A stretch of 64,000 nucleotides of DNA, taken from Sphingobacteriales bacterium (GTDB taxonomy: Bacteria > Bacteroidota > Bacteroidia > Chitinophagales > UBA2359). This document shows, piece after piece, positions 62,201-64,000 of this stretch. The first letter of the stretch is position 1. The number at the start of each line of letters is the position of its first letter. The notes under the pieces were generated by a model. It ran no database searches. It worked only from the letters and a program-made list of their open reading frames with translations, and was not told the DNA's origin. The translations under genes and the position numbers were made by a program. The stretch lies in the NCBI GenBank assembly GCA_016711285.1, contig JADJTG010000017.1, positions 328,392 to 392,391 on the forward strand. Direction: 5' to 3'.

Positions 62201-62707
62201 AAAATAATCTTCGCCAAAAATATCTAACCACTCCAAAAAACGCGCTCGGCAACAGCTTCCTCTTTGAATATAATAGCTTGGGGCACTTCGGCACCGATGC
62301 AGCAGGTAGTTGCATTAAACCTCTTGTATTGCTTGATAAGCGATTTATCCACACGCGGAAACTTGCCGTACAAACCCCTCAATAAAGCCAAAGAACACAA
62401 TTTTGACAAATTGCGATAGCCCTCCTGATTTTGGCGAGTAATAGTTGATGATAGCGTTTATCTTTTTGTTCTTTGCAAAAGTGTGCTGAAAACGGTCTTC
62501 GACCACATAAAATTGCAGCCCACCACCGAATAATGCCTGCTTTTTGTGCAGCATTTACAAACTCAAAAGCACTGAACATATTGCCGTGGTCGGTGAGTGC
62601 CACGGCGGGCATACCATCTTTTGGGCTTTGGCACCATATCTTGATGGGCGCGGCACCATCTAAACAAAGAATATTGAGTGGCAGTGAAGATGTGAGAATA
62701 CAGGCAT
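59206..62707 (-). pseudogene. dnaE: DNA polymerase III alpha subunit DnaE, broken by many frameshifts
   Basis: The span of 3.5 kb equals a full-length DnaE (about 1170 residues), the replicative polymerase catalytic subunit. Pieces in order on the minus strand: start [11 protein letters not shown] (PHP domain, ATG at 62707), [25 protein letters not shown], the stretch at 61502-62236 ([17 protein letters not shown] ... [12 protein letters not shown] ... [19 protein letters not shown]), then the catalytic PDIDVDF read from 61500 downward, [31 protein letters not shown], and the C-terminal part ending YAVKVKE at 59206. At least ten single-base shifts separate them, but all conserved motifs occur in order. 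Because DnaE is essential, error-prone sequence is far likelier than real decay. Confidence 0.85.
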
Positions 62708-62943
62708 AAGCGATACAAAGAAGTAAATGGAAGTAAAATAGGTAGCAATATTCGGCATTTTTTTCAGAAAACTACCATCAAATTTGAGGAAAGCAATGAT
62801 ATTTTTATAAAAACCAATACAGAATTTTGATAATAAAAGTTTTTGCAATGGCAATTTTACAGCTCAAAATATCGCTTTTGCTCAAATGTATATCCTATTT
62901 TTGCATTTTTAATCCGTCAATCTTATATTTTATCTGAAAAAAT

Positions 62944-63482
62944 ATGGAACAGTTTCACCCCATCGGCTATATTCAAAAGCGCACGCCCTCAAAGGCGAAC
63001 TAAAATTGTATGTTGAACCATACATAATGGATTTTTTATCAAAATAAAAGTGGTGTATATTGAGCAAAAAGGTACGCCTATTCCCTTATATGGTGCAACG
63101 CCTGCAAGCCATTCCACAAGGGGCGATTTTGCAGGTGGAGGAGAGCAAAGACAAAAATACGCCGATACCCCTGAAAGGGGTGCAGCTTGTCGATGGAGGT
63201 GGCGGCGGTGCGCGGTTTAAAGGCGGCGATAGAGGCGCAATTGTTTTTATAGAAGGTTATAAAGCGTATAACGGCAAAACGTTTTTGGGAGTGGTAGAAA
63301 GCATTGAAGAATTGCTCGCAGCAAAAATAGCACAAGTGCGTATGAGTGAACACCTCTTGCCCATTGCGCTGCACCCCGACCAGATTGCAGATATTAACCG
63401 CCGCAGCAAAAGTATTTATTTTGAATTGCCGGAAGGCTATGTAGAGGCTTTTGGAGTAAAAAAGAAGAATTATGAATTATGA
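62944..63482 (+). pseudogene. rimM: Ribosome maturation factor RimM, frameshifted
   Basis: From the ATG at 62944 the reading MEQFHPIGYIQK, then (after restoring bases near 62980) HGLKGELKLYVEPYIMDFL, is the RimM N-terminal signature. The frame from 63060 continues VQRLQAIPQGAILQVEESKD and ends in the PRC-barrel tail LLPIALHPDQIADINRRSKS and LPEGYVEAFG, where RimM normally has a PEG[L/Y] motif. At least two to three indels are needed. RimM helps 16S rRNA processing and 30S head assembly. Length (about 178 residues) is right for the family. Confidence 0.75.
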
Positions 63483-63536
63483 ATTGTGAATTGTGCGCTT
63501 AATTAAGAACTCATCATTCAAAACTAAACACTGCCA

Positions 63537-64000
63537 CTATTGGCTGTATTGTCGGTGCAGTTCCACAATAGTCGGCAGCAGCAGCGTTGTTTCGTCATTT
63601 ACCAACACCGCCTGAGCGTGGGCGATTTTTTCGGCATCGCTGCTTTGGCGGGCAATGTGGGCTTGCCACATCGGCTTGCGAAAGTGCGCAGGGTCGCGGC
63701 GCAGCACTTCCGGCTATGCGCAAAATCAAGCGGGCTGTCAATACCATCAGCGCATCTAAATAGCGTGATAAGTGCCGCTTTACAAGCAAAGCCGCTTCTT
63801 TGAGAATATACGGCACTCGGAGTTTTCTTTGCATCGCAGCCCAACCTTCAATAATCGCGCGCTGCACGGCGGGGGGGGCACACAACTATTGAGCCGCTGG
63901 AGTGCCGCCTCATCTTTAAACACCATATTCGCTTAAAATAAGCACGCTGCAAATTTCTTGTGCATCAAATACCGCCTCAACAAAAATACTCCTTCAATTG
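63537..64000 (-). CDS. coaE: Dephospho-CoA kinase CoaE, C-terminal part (frameshifted, cut by window edge)
   Basis: Combining frames on the minus strand gives VFKDEAALQRLNS, AVQRAIIEGWAAMQRK, VPYILKEAALLVK, LDALMVLTARLILRIA and HIARQSSDAEKIAHAQAVL, ending NDETTLLLPTIVELHRQYSQ with stop at 63537-63539. This order matches the second half of CoaE: VFKDE...LN..VHP, the E-A-A-L-L strand, D.....V.A....RI, R....EK...A....ND and the final LH. CoaE phosphorylates the 3' hydroxyl of dephospho-CoA, the last step of CoA synthesis. The P-loop half lies beyond 64000. Four or more indels are needed, so the call rests on motif order. Confidence 0.65.

Noticed and set aside
59206..62707. A cluster of many small genes on the minus strand
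   Set aside because: The fragments carry consecutive DnaE motifs in the right order over the right total length, so they are one frameshifted gene.

Overview
The window is chromosomal DNA of a member of the Bacteroidota, probably a gliding, polymer-degrading environmental lineage related to Saprospiria or Chitinophagia; the placement is inferred from gene content only. At least nine genes encode secreted proteins that end in type IX secretion (T9SS) sorting domains, either type A ('PNP...G.Y' tails) or type B ('FSPNGDG.ND...RWG...W' tails). Several start sites are preceded by matches to the Bacteroidota -7 element TANNTTTG. No rRNA, tRNA, insertion sequence or CRISPR array was seen.

Layout. 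1-1.9 kb: an amino-type DNA methyltransferase with a truncated partner gene, a likely restriction-modification locus cut by the window edge. 2-4.4 kb: a NeuD-like hexapeptide acyltransferase and a conserved helical protein of unknown function. 4.6-19.3 kb: a surface and secretion block with a T9SS protein, a T9SS protein carrying an S74 self-cleaving chaperone domain, a retropepsin-like/PDZ protease, an ALDH3-type aldehyde dehydrogenase and a 2827-residue SprB-like adhesin. 19.6-29.2 kb: acyl-CoA dehydrogenase, miaA, a YfcE-like phosphoesterase, a GlmU-like protein, a secreted cyclophilin, RNase G/E, a small outer-membrane barrel and an MFS transporter. 29.4-34.6 kb: a 1.7-kilo-residue T9SS metalloprotease containing a 60-bp minisatellite. 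34.9-51.8 kb: mostly housekeeping genes (aminotransferase, heptose-7-P kinase, rlmN, hemW, argS, two SurA-like periplasmic chaperones, lon, lptE) plus one T9SS protein. 52-59.2 kb: an accessory, repeat-rich island of T9SS proteins, two of them tandem paralogues, with a 43-bp tandem array, a 32-bp perfect palindrome, an inverted pair of a dispersed repeat and small palindromic insertions. 59.2-64 kb: dnaE, rimM and coaE, all broken by many frameshifts.

How the parts fit. Cell-envelope biogenesis recurs: lptE and the heptose kinase serve LPS, the SurA-like proteins and cyclophilin fold envelope proteins, and the T9SS cargo is displayed or released outside. No T9SS machinery gene lies in the window, so the cargo depends on components encoded elsewhere.

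Data quality. Single-base frameshifts, often in homopolymers, break essential genes (rng, dnaE, rimM, coaE) and become dense after about 54 kb. I read most of them as sequencing or assembly errors rather than true pseudogenes, and I give full gene spans across them.
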